Shown here: piece by piece, positions 30,114-39,248 of the stretch
Layout of the letters: every line of letters starts with the position of its first letter
Numbering within the stretch: position 1 is the first letter of the stretch
Origin: Duganella zoogloeoides
GTDB lineage: Bacteria > Pseudomonadota > Gammaproteobacteria > Burkholderiales > Burkholderiaceae_D
Direction of reading: 5' to 3'
Assembly: GCF_034479515.1 (NCBI RefSeq)
Contig: NZ_CP140152.1
Coordinates: 496,001 to 560,000 of the forward strand
DNA: 64,000 nucleotides
Translations under genes and position numbers: made by a program
The notes under the pieces: model-generated
The model's input: only the letters and a program-made list of their open reading frames with translations
Database searches by the model: none
Told to the model about the DNA's origin: nothing

Positions 30114-30148
30114 AAAAAGCCGCCGGCCTTGTGTCGGGCGGCTTTTTT
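30114..30148 (+). terminator. Terminator of rplM-rpsI
   Basis: AAAAAGCCGCC (30114-30124), an unpaired loop, GGCGGC (30137-30142) and six T (30143-30148). It lies 41 bp after rpsI. Confidence 0.9.
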
Positions 30149-30239
30149 GCTATCTGGCTACTGTCATGCGGCGGTAGTCGTTGCCTGATAAAATGGCATT
30201 CGAATATTTCTCCACGCATCACTACTCAAGGATTAGAAC

Positions 30240-31277
30240 ATGATCAAAGTTGGCATCGTCGGCGGCACCGGATACACCGGAGTGGAATTGCTGCGACTGT
30301 TGGCAGTCCACCCTGACGTGCAGTTGACGGCCATTACGTCGCGCAAGGAAGATGGCTTGCCGGTTGCCGATATGTTCCCTTCGCTGCGCGGCAGCGTGGA
30401 CATCGCTTTCTCGTCGCCCGACAAGGCCGACCTGACCCAGTGCGACGTGGTGTTCTTCGCCACCCCGCACGGCGTGGCCATGGCCCAGGCGCCGGCGCTG
30501 TTGGCGGCCGGCGTCAAGGTCATCGACCTGGCGGCCGACTTCCGCATCAAGGACAAGGCCGTCTTTGAAAAATGGTACAAGATCGAGCACACCTGCCCGG
30601 AACTCCTGGAAGAAGCCGCCTATGGCCTGGCCGAACTGAACCGCGCAGCGATCCAGGGCGCGCGCCTGGTCGCCAATCCTGGCTGCTATCCGACCACCAT
30701 GCAGCTCGGCTACTACCCGCTGCTCAAGGCCGGCCTGATCGACGCCGGCGGCCTGATCGCCGACTGCAAGTCGGGCGTGTCCGGCGCCGGTCGCAAGGCG
30801 GAAATCGGCACCCTGTTCTCCGAGTCGAGCGACAACTTCAAGGCCTACGGCGTAGCCGGCCACCGCCACACGCCGGAAACCTCGGCCCAGCTGCAAAAGT
30901 TCACCGAAGATAAAGTGGCCCTGGTCTTCACGCCGCACCTGGTACCGATGATCCGTGGCATGCATTCCACGCTGTACGGTCGCCTGACCAAAGATGTCAC
31001 CAACGAGGAACTGCAGGCATTGTTCGAAGAGCAGTACAAGGACAGCCCGTTCGTCGACGTGATGCCGTTCGGCTCGCATCCTGAAACCCGCTCCACCCGC
31101 GGCTCGAACATGCTGCGCCTGGCGCTGCACCGTCCGGACAACGGCAATACCGTGATCGTGCTGGTAGTGCAGGACAACCTGGTCAAGGGTGCATCCGGCC
31201 AGGCCGTGCAGTGCATGAACCTGATGTTCGGCCTGGAAGAGACCACCGGACTGAAACAAATCGCGCTGTTGCCTTGA
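30240..31277 (+). CDS. argC: N-acetyl-gamma-glutamyl-phosphate reductase
   Basis: A 345-residue enzyme of the long ArgC type, the third step of arginine synthesis: NADPH reduction of N-acetylglutamyl phosphate. The nucleotide-binding start [18 protein letters not shown] and catalytic C149 in VANPGCYPT are intact. ATG 30240 has AAGGA 8 bp upstream and a TAAAAT hexamer about 46 bp upstream that may be its -10. It lies alone between the rpsI terminator and erpA; arginine genes are not clustered here. Confidence 0.97.
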   Translation: MIKVGIVGGTGYTGVELLRLLAVHPDVQLTAITSRKEDGLPVADMFPSLRGSVDIAFSSPDKADLTQCDVVFFATPHGVAMAQAPALLAAGVKVIDLAADFRIKDKAVFEKWYKIEHTCPELLEEAAYGLAELNRAAIQGARLVANPGCYPTTMQLGYYPLLKAGLIDAGGLIADCKSGVSGAGRKAEIGTLFSESSDNFKAYGVAGHRHTPETSAQLQKFTEDKVALVFTPHLVPMIRGMHSTLYGRLTKDVTNEELQALFEEQYKDSPFVDVMPFGSHPETRSTRGSNMLRLALHRPDNGNTVIVLVVQDNLVKGASGQAVQCMNLMFGLEETTGLKQIALLP

Positions 31278-31335
31278 TTTGTGGGTTTTCGATGCCAAAT
31301 CTGAGGGTGTCGGAGCAGGAAACCCGGCAGGGGTC

Positions 31336-31341
31336 TATAAT
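31336..31341 (+). promoter_or_regulatory. -10 box of erpA
   Basis: Perfect TATAAT 33 bp before the erpA start, followed by AGGAG at 31364-31368. No good -35, which suggests activator dependence or an extended -10; no IscR site was identified. Confidence 0.5.
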
Positions 31342-31374
31342 GGCCGCTAAATGCTTAACTCGTAGGAGTCTCAA

Positions 31375-31737
31375 ATGAATGCTGTTGCTGAAAGTCTGGA
31401 CGTAATGCCAGCTCCTATCGTGTTTACCGATAGCGCTGCCGAAAAAGTCGCCCAACTGATCGAGGAAGAGGGCAATCCCGACCTGAAATTGCGCGTGTTC
31501 GTGCAGGGTGGCGGTTGCTCCGGCTTCCAGTACGGTTTCACGTTTGATGAAATCGTCAACGAAGACGACACCACCATGGTCAAGAACGGCGTCGAGCTGT
31601 TGATCGATTCGATGAGCTACCAGTACCTGGTCGGCGCGGAAATCGACTACAAGGACGACCTCGAAGGCGCCCAGTTCGTGATCAAGAACCCGTCGGCCAC
31701 CTCGACCTGCGGTTGCGGTTCGTCGTTCTCGGTGTAA
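31375..31737 (+). CDS. erpA: Iron-sulfur cluster insertion protein ErpA
   Basis: A 120-residue A-type carrier that delivers Fe-S clusters to apoproteins, including those of isoprenoid synthesis and respiration. The three cluster-binding cysteines are present: C48 in [11 protein letters not shown] and C112/C114 in the TCGCGSSF end. Length and N-terminal extension fit ErpA better than IscA. It stands alone with its own promoter and terminator. Confidence 0.95.
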   Translation: MNAVAESLDVMPAPIVFTDSAAEKVAQLIEEEGNPDLKLRVFVQGGGCSGFQYGFTFDEIVNEDDTTMVKNGVELLIDSMSYQYLVGAEIDYKDDLEGAQFVIKNPSATSTCGCGSSFSV

Positions 31738-31771
31738 GTTTCGGACATACACGCGGCGCCCGGCGCCATGT

Positions 31772-31808
31772 AAAAAGGCGGTACAACCTCGGTTGTGCCG
31801 CCTTTTTT
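31772..31808. terminator. Bidirectional terminator between erpA and anmK
   Basis: GGCGG-T-ACAACC (31777-31788) pairs with GGTTGT-G-CCGCC (31791-31802), with A-run on the left and six T on the right. It can serve both erpA (plus) and anmK (minus), which converge here. Confidence 0.9.
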
Positions 31809-31827
31809 ATGCGTGGTCCTGAAACAG

Positions 31828-32925
31828 TCAGCGCGGGTACAGCGCGCCCAGCACCCGTTCGCCGGCAGCGCCGGTAACAGCCGGCAGGTTGCCCGCCAGC
31901 CGCTCGGTGAACCGGAAACCGAGCCAGGCAAACGCCAGCGCCTCCACCCGGTTCGGCGCCACGCCCAATGCCTGAGTGGACGCCACCATCACCTGCTTGC
32001 CCAGCGCCGCACCGAGTTCGCTCATCAGGACGCTGTTGTAGGCGCCGCCGCCGCACACATACACGGCGTCCGCGCCGCTGCCGTGGGCCTGGATGGCCTG
32101 GGCCAGCGACAAGGCCGTCAAGCGGGTGAGCGTGGCTTGCACGTCCGCGGGCGCGGCCTCGCGGTATACGGCCAGGCGCGCGTCGAGCCAGTCGAGGTGG
32201 AACAGGTCGCGGCCCGTGCTTTTCGGCGGCGGCAGGGCCAGGTATGGTTCGCGCAGCAGTTCCGCGAGCAACTCCGGCAGCACCGCGCCGCTGGCGGCCC
32301 AGGCGCCGTCGGCGTCGTACTCCTTGTCCTGGTGGCGGGCGATCCAGGCGTCCATCAGTACATTGCCCGGACCGGTATCGAAGCCGGTGACCGCGCCATC
32401 GCCGCCCAGCACGCTGATATTGGCGATGCCGCCGATATTGGCCACTACCCGGGTGCTGCCGGCCTTGCCGAACAGCGTCTGGTGGAAGGCTGGCACCAGC
32501 GGCGCGCCCTGGCCGCCGGCGGCTACGTCGCGACTGCGGAAGTCGGCAATCACGTCGATGCCGCACAACTCGGCCAGCAGGGCGGGGTGGTTGACCTGGC
32601 GAGTAAAGCCCAGTTCGGGGCGGTGGCGGATGGTCTGGCCATGCACGGCCACCGCAGTGATCTCTGCGGCGGCGAGACTGGCATCGGCCAGCAGGGCCGC
32701 CACGCAGTCGGCATAGTGCCGCGCGAGTTGAATCGCCGCAGCCGCTTCGCGCTCGATCTCGTTGTCGCCGGGCGCCTGCAGCGCCATCAGCTCGGCGCGC
32801 AGCGCGGGCGGGAAGGCGATGTAGGCGGCGCCACGCGTGGTGATGTCGGCACCGGAAAAGTCCGCCAGTGCACCATCAACACCGTCGAGGCTGGTGCCCG
32901 ACATCAAACCGATATACAGAGCCAT
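31828..32925 (-). CDS. anmK: Anhydro-N-acetylmuramic acid kinase
   Basis: A 365-residue sugar kinase that phosphorylates and opens 1,6-anhydroMurNAc during peptidoglycan recycling. The start [15 protein letters not shown] holds the ATP/phosphate loop, followed by [12 protein letters not shown] and [12 protein letters not shown], all AnmK signatures; [11 protein letters not shown] is also intact. Its neighbour on the same strand, 156 bp upstream, is an M23 cell-wall endopeptidase with its own terminator, so the link is functional rather than operonic. Confidence 0.96.
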   Translation of the reverse strand: MALYIGLMSGTSLDGVDGALADFSGADITTRGAAYIAFPPALRAELMALQAPGDNEIEREAAAAIQLARHYADCVAALLADASLAAAEITAVAVHGQTIRHRPELGFTRQVNHPALLAELCGIDVIADFRSRDVAAGGQGAPLVPAFHQTLFGKAGSTRVVANIGGIANISVLGGDGAVTGFDTGPGNVLMDAWIARHQDKEYDADGAWAASGAVLPELLAELLREPYLALPPPKSTGRDLFHLDWLDARLAVYREAAPADVQATLTRLTALSLAQAIQAHGSGADAVYVCGGGAYNSVLMSELGAALGKQVMVASTQALGVAPNRVEALAFAWLGFRFTERLAGNLPAVTGAAGERVLGALYPR

Positions 32926-33021
32926 GTCGCGTCCTTACGTCATTCGTTGGGAAAAATGTATTTTGCCTGAGCTTGCGTGTGCTGTCGCACGGAAGCGGAC
33001 GCCGTGGCGGCGCATGATGAT

Positions 33022-33052
33022 AAAAAAACAGGCCGATGCGGCGGCCTGTTTT
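33022..33052 (-). terminator. Terminator of the M23 endopeptidase gene
   Basis: On the minus strand ACAGGCC pairs with GGCCTGT and is followed by seven T. It lies 30 bp after the stop of the gene. Confidence 0.85.
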
Positions 33053-33081
33053 CTAGAGTGAAGATTTACAGCGGGAAAAAA

Positions 33082-34476
33082 TTACTTGGCAGCCATGCGG
33101 GTGTTGCCGCCGTTGAAGCCGGACTGGCCCGATTGCAGCAGGGCGATGCGGTGCGTCATGTCCGAAGCATAGACCTTGAAACGCGACATTTCTGCGGCGG
33201 TCAGAGGGGCCTGGGCTTGCACGTTCATCTTGTTCGGATCACGGGCTTCGCCGCCAACACGGAATTCATAGTGCAGGTGGGCGCCGGTGGACCAGCCAGT
33301 GTTGCCTACGTAACCGATGATGTCGCCCTGGCTCACTTTACCGCCCTTTTTGATGCCCGAACCAAAACGGCTCATGTGGGCGTAGGCGGTGCTGTAGTTG
33401 TTCCAGTGCTTGATGGTGACCAGGTTGCCATAGCCATTCTGGGTACCGGCAAATTCGATCGTGCCATCGCCAGCGGCGCGGATCGGCGTGCCGATAGGCG
33501 CTGGGAAATCGATGCCCTTGTGGGCTTTCCACTGGCCCGAGACAGGGTGCACGCGCATCGAGAATCCCGACGAAATGCGGGTGAACTCCACCGGCGACTT
33601 CAGGAATGCTTTTTTCAGCGACTTGCCGTCGAAGCTGTAGTAGCCGCCACCTTGCTTGCTTTGCGGATCTTCGTACCAGACCGACTGGTACGTCGTACCA
33701 CGGTTGGTGAATTCGCCAGCCAGGATGCGGCCTGCCTTGACGAATTCGCCATCTTGCCAGAAGGTTTCGTACACCACGTTGAAGCGGTCGCCACGTTTCA
33801 CATCGCCGCGGAAGTCGATATTGGTGGAGAACATTTCAATGATTTGCTTGACGATGGCGTCAGGCAGCTTGGCGCCATCCTTGTCGGAATCGGTTGCCGC
33901 GTACAGGTTGCTCGAAATGGTGCGCGCGTGCATTTCAACGCGGCGTTCCAGCTTCGCAGCTTCTTCCTGTGCAACAAAACTGTCGCCCTTGCGGGTGACC
34001 GTGATGTTTTTCACTGGCATGTCCTTGCCATCGACCACCGTCGCCCGCAGCCATTGCAGATTGCCGATTTCATCGGTTTGCGCTTGAACGCGCTTGCCGG
34101 TTTTCAGCTGCATGACGCCTTTGGCGATCTTGTCCTTCTTGATGAAGGACTCGGCGTCGTTGTCGTCCACGCCGAGGCGGGTCAACAGCGTTGCCAGCGT
34201 ATCGCCGGAGCGTACGCGTTCTTCATGGACGAACTGTTCGGTGGAGGATTGCTGCTCGAGTGCGGAGATTTGCTTGCCGAGATCCGGCATGGCAACGGCT
34301 TCCTGAATCGATGTCACTGGCAAATCCGACGCGTCGGGAGCGAGTGGCGCCACTGCGGCAGCGCCAAAAGCACATACTGTGAGGGCGAAAGCCGAAGCGG
34401 AGATGATGCGCTTCTTCGGCGTGGAACCGACCAGTTTATATAAGCGTGAGCTCGTGAATTTATGTATTTGGTTCAT
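33082..34476 (-). CDS. M23 family murein endopeptidase (MepM-like)
   Basis: A 464-residue cell-wall hydrolase. An N-terminal hydrophobic anchor (about residues 24-45) is followed by a LysM/OapA-like region (RVRSGDTLATLLTRLGV), a Csd3-type middle domain and a C-terminal M23 lysostaphin fold. The zinc ligands H319 and D323 (HKGIDFPAPIG) and the catalytic pair H400/H402 (GAHLHYEF) are present, so it should cleave peptidoglycan cross-links. It resembles MepM (YebA), which makes room for new glycan strands during growth. It is divergent from tyrS, as is common in betaproteobacteria next to anmK. Confidence 0.93.
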   Translation of the reverse strand: MNQIHKFTSSRLYKLVGSTPKKRIISASAFALTVCAFGAAAVAPLAPDASDLPVTSIQEAVAMPDLGKQISALEQQSSTEQFVHEERVRSGDTLATLLTRLGVDDNDAESFIKKDKIAKGVMQLKTGKRVQAQTDEIGNLQWLRATVVDGKDMPVKNITVTRKGDSFVAQEEAAKLERRVEMHARTISSNLYAATDSDKDGAKLPDAIVKQIIEMFSTNIDFRGDVKRGDRFNVVYETFWQDGEFVKAGRILAGEFTNRGTTYQSVWYEDPQSKQGGGYYSFDGKSLKKAFLKSPVEFTRISSGFSMRVHPVSGQWKAHKGIDFPAPIGTPIRAAGDGTIEFAGTQNGYGNLVTIKHWNNYSTAYAHMSRFGSGIKKGGKVSQGDIIGYVGNTGWSTGAHLHYEFRVGGEARDPNKMNVQAQAPLTAAEMSRFKVYASDMTHRIALLQSGQSGFNGGNTRMAAK

Positions 34477-34636
34477 GCAATCAGTTAGAATTTACCGCTT
34501 GAACTATTCAGGAACGTTTATTTTCTTCTAATTCTAATCGTTGTTCGTTTTCGTAGAGCAAGATTGATGGGATCACGGATTATAACAAAGTCCTGGCAAC
34601 TGCTACCTTTTTCTGAAAAAAAACCTCTCAAAAGTT

Positions 34637-35887
34637 ATGACTACCTCTTCCTCGACGCCGGCCCCTTCGAAAGCACTGCCCTTGAGCGACAATGTACAGG
34701 AGGCACTCGCGATCACCAAGCGCGGTGTCGACGAGTTGCTCATTGAAAGCGAGTTCGCCCAAAAGCTGGCCCGCTCCGAGCAATCGGGCGTACCGCTGCG
34801 CATCAAACTGGGCCTGGACCCGACCGCGCCCGACCTGCACCTGGGCCACACCGTGGTGCTCAACAAGATGCGCCAGCTGCAAGACCTGGGCCACCAAGTG
34901 ATTTTCCTGATCGGCGACTTCACCTCGATGATCGGCGACCCGTCCGGCCGCAACGCCACCCGTCCGCCGCTGACGAAAGAGCAGGTCGAGCAAAACGCCA
35001 TGACCTACTTCAAGCAGGCTTCGCTGGTACTTGACGCTGCCAAGACCGAAATCCGCTACAACTCCGAGTGGTGCGACCCGCTCGGTGCGCGCGGGCTGAT
35101 CCAGCTGGCCTCGCGCTACACGGTGGCGCGCATGATGGAGCGCGACGATTTCACCAAGCGTTTCAAGAGTGGGACACCGATTGCGGTCCACGAGTTCCTT
35201 TATCCTTTGATGCAGGGTTACGATTCGGTCGCGCTCAAGGCCGACCTCGAGCTGGGCGGCACCGACCAGAAGTTCAACCTGCTGGTGGGCCGCGAACTGC
35301 AAAAAGACTACGCGCAAGAGCCGCAATGCATTTTGACCATGCCGCTGCTCGAAGGTTTGGACGGCGTGGAAAAAATGTCGAAGTCCAAGAACAACTACAT
35401 CGGCATCACCGAGCCGGGCAACACCATGTTCGCCAAGATCATGAGCGTGTCCGACGAGATGATGTGGAAATACTATGATTTGCTGTCGTTCCGCTCGATT
35501 GCCGACATTGCGGCATTGAAGGCGACAGTCGCCGGCGGCGCCAACCCGCGCGACGCCAAGGTGGCAATCGCCCAGGAAATCGTCGCCCGTTTCCACTCGC
35601 AGGCCGCTGCCGAGGAAGCGTTGAACGACTTCGTCAACCGCTCCAAGGGCGGCATCCCGGACGACGTGGCCGAAGTCGCGCTTACCGGCGCGCCGCTGGG
35701 CCTGCCGCAACTGCTCAAGCAGGCCGGCCTGTGCCCTTCGACCTCGGAAGCGATGCGCATGGTCGATCAAGGCGGCGTACGCCTCGACGGTACCGTGCTC
35801 AGCGACAAATCGTTAAAAGTTGAAGCCGGCACCTTCGTGCTGCAAGTGGGCAAGCGCAAGTTCGCCCGCGTTACGCTCACAGTATGA
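34637..35887 (+). CDS. tyrS: Tyrosyl-tRNA synthetase
   Basis: A 416-residue class I synthetase. The HIGH-type motif is DLHLGH (H68-H71), the KMSKS motif is intact at residues 246-250, and a C-terminal S4 domain ([15 protein letters not shown]) binds tRNA. The KMSKS and HLGH forms fit the TyrZ-like subgroup rather than E. coli TyrS. ATG 34637 starts after a 160-bp region shared with the divergent endopeptidase gene. It is the first gene of a compact four-gene unit with dtd, a PEBP-like gene and a phosphatase; its stop overlaps dtd by 4 bp. Confidence 0.97.
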   Translation: MTTSSSTPAPSKALPLSDNVQEALAITKRGVDELLIESEFAQKLARSEQSGVPLRIKLGLDPTAPDLHLGHTVVLNKMRQLQDLGHQVIFLIGDFTSMIGDPSGRNATRPPLTKEQVEQNAMTYFKQASLVLDAAKTEIRYNSEWCDPLGARGLIQLASRYTVARMMERDDFTKRFKSGTPIAVHEFLYPLMQGYDSVALKADLELGGTDQKFNLLVGRELQKDYAQEPQCILTMPLLEGLDGVEKMSKSKNNYIGITEPGNTMFAKIMSVSDEMMWKYYDLLSFRSIADIAALKATVAGGANPRDAKVAIAQEIVARFHSQAAAEEALNDFVNRSKGGIPDDVAEVALTGAPLGLPQLLKQAGLCPSTSEAMRMVDQGGVRLDGTVLSDKSLKVEAGTFVLQVGKRKFARVTLTV

Positions 35888-36342
35888 TCGCGCTGTTGCA
35901 ACGGGTGTCCAGCGCCAGCGTGGTGGTCGATGGCGCCACCATCGGCGCCATCGACGCCGGCCTGATGGTGCTGGTTTGCGCCGAGCGCGGCGACACCGAA
36001 AAGGAGGCCGACACCTTGCTGGCCAAACTGCTCGGCTACCGCGTGTTCGGCGACGATGCCGGCAAGATGAACCGCAGCGTCGCCGACGTTGGCGGCGGTG
36101 TGCTGCTGGTGCCGCAATTTACGCTGGCCGCCGACACCCGTTCGGGCACGCGACCGTCGTTTACGCCCGCCGCCGCGCCGGCCGATGGCTTGCGCCTGTT
36201 TTCCCATTTCGTGGACCAGGCCAGGCTCAAGCATCCGGTGGTGCAGACCGGCCAGTTCGGCGCCGACATGAAAGTAACGCTTACCAACGACGGGCCGGTA
36301 ACGTTCTGGTTACAAGTATCGGCGAAACCGAGTCCCACATAA
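35884..36342 (+). CDS. dtd: D-aminoacyl-tRNA deacylase
   Basis: A 152-residue proofreading enzyme that removes D-amino acids (for example D-Tyr) from tRNA. The conserved [27 protein letters not shown] and GPVTFWL segments (SQFTL- and NXGPXT-type active-site loops) are present. The ATG overlaps the tyrS TGA as ATGA, so translation is coupled. The pairing with tyrS is biologically sensible because D-Tyr-tRNA is a main substrate. Confidence 0.96.
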   Translation: MIALLQRVSSASVVVDGATIGAIDAGLMVLVCAERGDTEKEADTLLAKLLGYRVFGDDAGKMNRSVADVGGGVLLVPQFTLAADTRSGTRPSFTPAAAPADGLRLFSHFVDQARLKHPVVQTGQFGADMKVTLTNDGPVTFWLQVSAKPSPT

Positions 36343-36353
36343 AGGAAGCAGCA

Positions 36354-37022
36354 ATGAAGCTGGTGAGTGACAGTGTGCGTAATGGCCGCCCCTTGCCGGC
36401 CGAATTCGCGTTTGGTGCGTTGGACCGCGGCGGCAAGGTGGTGCTGTCAAGCAACCGTAACCCGCACCTGGCCTGGTCCGACGTGCCAGCCGGCGCCGAG
36501 TCGCTGGTGCTGCTGTGCATCGACGGCGATGCGCCGGTCGATGTTATCCACGCCAACCGCGCCGATGCGTCGCTGTCCGCGCTTGAGCCTCGCGGCGATT
36601 TTTTCCACTGGAGCCTGGTCGATATTCCCGTGTCGCGCCGCGAAATGCCGGCTGGCGCGTTTTCAAACGGCATCACGCCGCATGGCAAGCCGGGGCCCGA
36701 GGTCACCATGGGCGACCTGGCGCTGCGCCAGGGACTCAACGATTACACCGGCTGGTTCGCGCACGACGCCGCCATGGCTGGCGACTACTACGGCTACGAT
36801 GGCCCGTGCCCGCCGTGGAACGACGAACGCGTGCACCACTACATTTTTCGCCTGTACGCGCTCGACGTGCCGCGCCTGGACCTGGCCGCGCGGTTTACCT
36901 GCGCCGACGTATTGAATGCCATCCACGGCCACATCATCGATGAAGCGCAACTGATCGCCACCTACACCCTCAATCCCGCCCTGGCGCCCCACGCTGCCAA
37001 GGGCAAACCGAAGACTGCATGA
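36354..37022 (+). CDS. YbhB/YbcL (PEBP) family protein
   Basis: A 222-residue phosphatidylethanolamine-binding-protein-like protein. Family blocks are NPHLAWSDVPAGAESLVLLCIDGDAP, HWSLVDIP, and GPCPPWNDERVHHYIFRLYALD. No signal peptide, so it is cytoplasmic, as for E. coli YbhB. The function of bacterial members is not established. AAGGAAG precedes ATG 36354. Its stop overlaps the next gene by 4 bp (ATGA), placing it firmly in the tyrS operon. Confidence 0.92.
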   Translation: MKLVSDSVRNGRPLPAEFAFGALDRGGKVVLSSNRNPHLAWSDVPAGAESLVLLCIDGDAPVDVIHANRADASLSALEPRGDFFHWSLVDIPVSRREMPAGAFSNGITPHGKPGPEVTMGDLALRQGLNDYTGWFAHDAAMAGDYYGYDGPCPPWNDERVHHYIFRLYALDVPRLDLAARFTCADVLNAIHGHIIDEAQLIATYTLNPALAPHAAKGKPKTA

Positions 37023-37666
37023 ACACTACCAAGATAGTACTGATTCGCCATGGCGAAACGGCGTGGAACGCCGTGCGCCGCCTGCAAGGCCATATCGATA
37101 TTCCGCTCAACCTCGAAGGCGAACGCCAGGCGCGTGCCCTGGCCGAGGTGCTGGCGGGGGAGGGGCTGGACCTGGTCGTCTCGAGCGACCTGCAACGCGC
37201 GCTGCAAACGGCGCAGGCGGTGGCGGTGCACTACGACCACGCCACCGTGCACACTGACGCCGCCTTGCGCGAGCGCGGTTATGGCGCGTTCGAAGGCATG
37301 TTGTACACCGAGATCGAGCAGCAATACCCGCAGGATTTCGTGCTGTGGCAGGCGCGCGATATCGACGCGGTGATGCCGGCCGGCGACCGCGTGGCCGAAA
37401 GCTTCCGCCAGTTTTATGCGCGCGCGATTGGCGCCATCGGCCGCTGGGCGGAGCAACATCCGGGCAAGACGATTGCCATCGTGGCCCACGGCGGCGTGCT
37501 CGAATGCGCGTACCGCGAGGCGGTCGGCATGCAGCTCGACAGCCCGCGCGATTTCCAGGTCAAGAATGCCAGCATCAACCGGTTTCATTATGCCGACGGC
37601 AAGCTGGTGCTCGACAGCTGGGGCGAGGTGGCGCACCTGGCCATCGCCCTGGACGACATCATCTGA
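37019..37666 (+). CDS. Histidine phosphatase (phosphoglycerate mutase-like)
   Basis: A 215-residue branch-2-free histidine phosphatase. The catalytic RHG motif is in LIRHGETAWN (phospho-His at residue 11), with SSDLQRALQTA, ERGYGAFEG and the second His in VAHGGVLE. Substrate could be a phosphosugar, alpha-ribazole phosphate or another phosphomonoester; members annotated as phosphoglycerate mutases in this clade are often broad phosphatases. Start ATG 37019 overlaps the preceding stop. Last gene of the tyrS unit. Confidence 0.9.
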   Translation: MNTTKIVLIRHGETAWNAVRRLQGHIDIPLNLEGERQARALAEVLAGEGLDLVVSSDLQRALQTAQAVAVHYDHATVHTDAALRERGYGAFEGMLYTEIEQQYPQDFVLWQARDIDAVMPAGDRVAESFRQFYARAIGAIGRWAEQHPGKTIAIVAHGGVLECAYREAVGMQLDSPRDFQVKNASINRFHYADGKLVLDSWGEVAHLAIALDDII

Positions 37667-37693
37667 ACAAAGTCAAGCGCACACCCTTGCCGA

Positions 37694-37725
37694 TTTAATA
37701 AAAAAATAGTGCTTATTAAATGAGC
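37694..37725 (+). promoter_or_regulatory. Fis-type site and inverted repeat upstream of dusB-fis
   Basis: GCTTATTAAATGAGC (37711-37725) matches the Fis core consensus G-N3-A-W5-T-N3-C at every fixed position. It overlaps a perfect 8-bp inverted repeat TTTAATAA/TTATTAAA (37694-37701, 37713-37720). It lies about 50-65 bp before the dusB start codon, in an AT-rich patch of a GC-rich genome, where autoregulation by Fis would be expected. Confidence 0.5.
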
Positions 37726-37775
37726 AGTCCTTGGGTTAAAATAGAAGGTTCCTCCTTTCCCACCAGGTAACGTCT

Positions 37776-38792
37776 GTGCAAATCGGTCCTCATTTACTGC
37801 GTAACAACGTATTTGTCGCTCCCATGGCGGGTGTGACCGATCGGCCGTTCCGCCAGCTGTGCAAGCAGTTGGGGGCTGGCTACGCGGTATCCGAGATGGC
37901 GGCGTCCAATCCACGCCTGTGGGCGACCGAAAAAAGCTCGCGCCGCACCGACCACGCGGGCGAAATGGAGCCGAAAGCCGTGCAAATCGCCGGCGCCGAT
38001 CCGCAAGACCTGGCCGACTGCGCGCGTTTCAATGTCGAGCGTGGCGCCCAGATCATCGATATCAACATGGGTTGCCCGGTTAAAAAAGTGTGCAACAGCT
38101 GGTGCGGTTCGGCCCTGCTGCAAAACGTGCCGCTGGTGCGCGAGATACTCGCTGCCGTGGTCGGCGCGGTGGATGTGCCGGTCACACTGAAATTCCGTAC
38201 CGGCTGGAACCGCGAGAACAAGAACGCGCTGGCGATTGCCCGCATCGCGGAAGACGCCGGCATCGCCATGCTCACCCTGCATGGCCGTACCCGCGCCGAC
38301 GGCTACACCGGCGACGCCGAGTACGACACCATTGCTGCCGTCAAGCAATCGGTGCTGATCCCGGTGGTCGCCAACGGCGACATCACCACGCCCGAAAAAG
38401 CCAAATTCGTACTCGATTACACGGGCGCGGATGCGGTGATGGTGGGACGCGCGGCGCAGGGCCGGCCGTGGATCTTCCGCGAGATCGACCATTTCCTGCA
38501 AACCGGCAACCACCTGCCGGCACCGACTATCGCCGAGGTACGTGCGCTGATGGACGAACACCTGCGCGCCCACTACGGTTTCTACGGCGACTATCTGGGC
38601 GTGCGCACCGCACGCAAGCACATCGGCTGGTACGTGCGCGACCTGCCTGGCGGCGAGGAATTCCGGCAACGGATGAACCTGCTGGAGTGCACCGAGGCGC
38701 AGCTCGAAGCGGTGGACCAGTTCTTCGAATCGCAGCGGCAGTGGGGCGAGCGGTTACAATACCGCCTCTCCGAAGATTTGCAAGCCGCATAG
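37776..38792 (+). CDS. dusB: tRNA-dihydrouridine synthase B
   Basis: A 338-residue flavoenzyme reducing uridine to dihydrouridine in the tRNA D-loop. The FMN barrel starts with FVAPMAGVTDRPFR; the catalytic Cys is in INMGCPVKKVCNSWCGSALL; LHGRTRADGYTG and NGDITTPEKA follow. GTG 37776 is the start, with CAGGT upstream. fis follows on the same strand after 124 bp, the dusB-fis order known from E. coli, where the two are cotranscribed. Confidence 0.96.
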   Translation: MQIGPHLLRNNVFVAPMAGVTDRPFRQLCKQLGAGYAVSEMAASNPRLWATEKSSRRTDHAGEMEPKAVQIAGADPQDLADCARFNVERGAQIIDINMGCPVKKVCNSWCGSALLQNVPLVREILAAVVGAVDVPVTLKFRTGWNRENKNALAIARIAEDAGIAMLTLHGRTRADGYTGDAEYDTIAAVKQSVLIPVVANGDITTPEKAKFVLDYTGADAVMVGRAAQGRPWIFREIDHFLQTGNHLPAPTIAEVRALMDEHLRAHYGFYGDYLGVRTARKHIGWYVRDLPGGEEFRQRMNLLECTEAQLEAVDQFFESQRQWGERLQYRLSEDLQAA

Positions 38793-38916
38793 CCTGTCGT
38801 GATCAGCGAGCCGCAAGCCAGCCAGCACTAAAAAAGTCATATCAAAAGGGTAAGCGCCCGGGCCACAAGCCTGGTGATGATTTACCAGCGTCAACAGATT
38901 ATTGAGAACGTACAAA

Positions 38917-39150
38917 ATGAGCAAAGAAAGTATCCAGGAAGTAGTGCAGAAAAGCCTTGAAGACTACTTCAACGACCTGGGCGAGCAGCAGGCGTCGAAT
39001 ATCTACGACATGGTCGTGCTGACCGTCGAGAAGCCGATACTGGAAGTGGTCATGACGCGCGCGGACGGCAACCAGTCGCACGCGGCGCAGATGCTGGGCA
39101 TCAACCGCAATACTTTGCGCAAGAAATTGCAAGAGCACGGCCTGCTGTAA
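38917..39150 (+). CDS. fis: DNA-binding protein Fis
   Basis: A 77-residue nucleoid protein that bends DNA and activates rRNA promoters. It has the Fis dimer core (VEKPILEVVMTRADGNQSHAAQ) and helix-turn-helix (AAQMLGINRNTLRKKL). It is shorter than E. coli Fis (98), lacking the beta-hairpin arm that stimulates DNA invertases, as usual in betaproteobacteria. ATG 38917 begins MSKESIQEV; a start five codons earlier is possible but less conserved. A Fis consensus site lies upstream of dusB. Confidence 0.96.
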   Translation: MSKESIQEVVQKSLEDYFNDLGEQQASNIYDMVVLTVEKPILEVVMTRADGNQSHAAQMLGINRNTLRKKLQEHGLL

Positions 39151-39248
39151 CGGCCTGCGTTTTCCGGCGTGGACGGCTGGGGATCGGCCGTTGTGCCGAT
39201 TGTTTCTCCTCATTCAAACCACCTAGCTAAACGACTTAGCCTTCAGCC

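Noticed and set aside
29029..30222. Upstream extension of the OsmC-like gene across rplM-rpsI
   Set aside because: Antisense to ribosomal protein genes; the conserved OsmC start with its own ribosome-binding site is at 29028.
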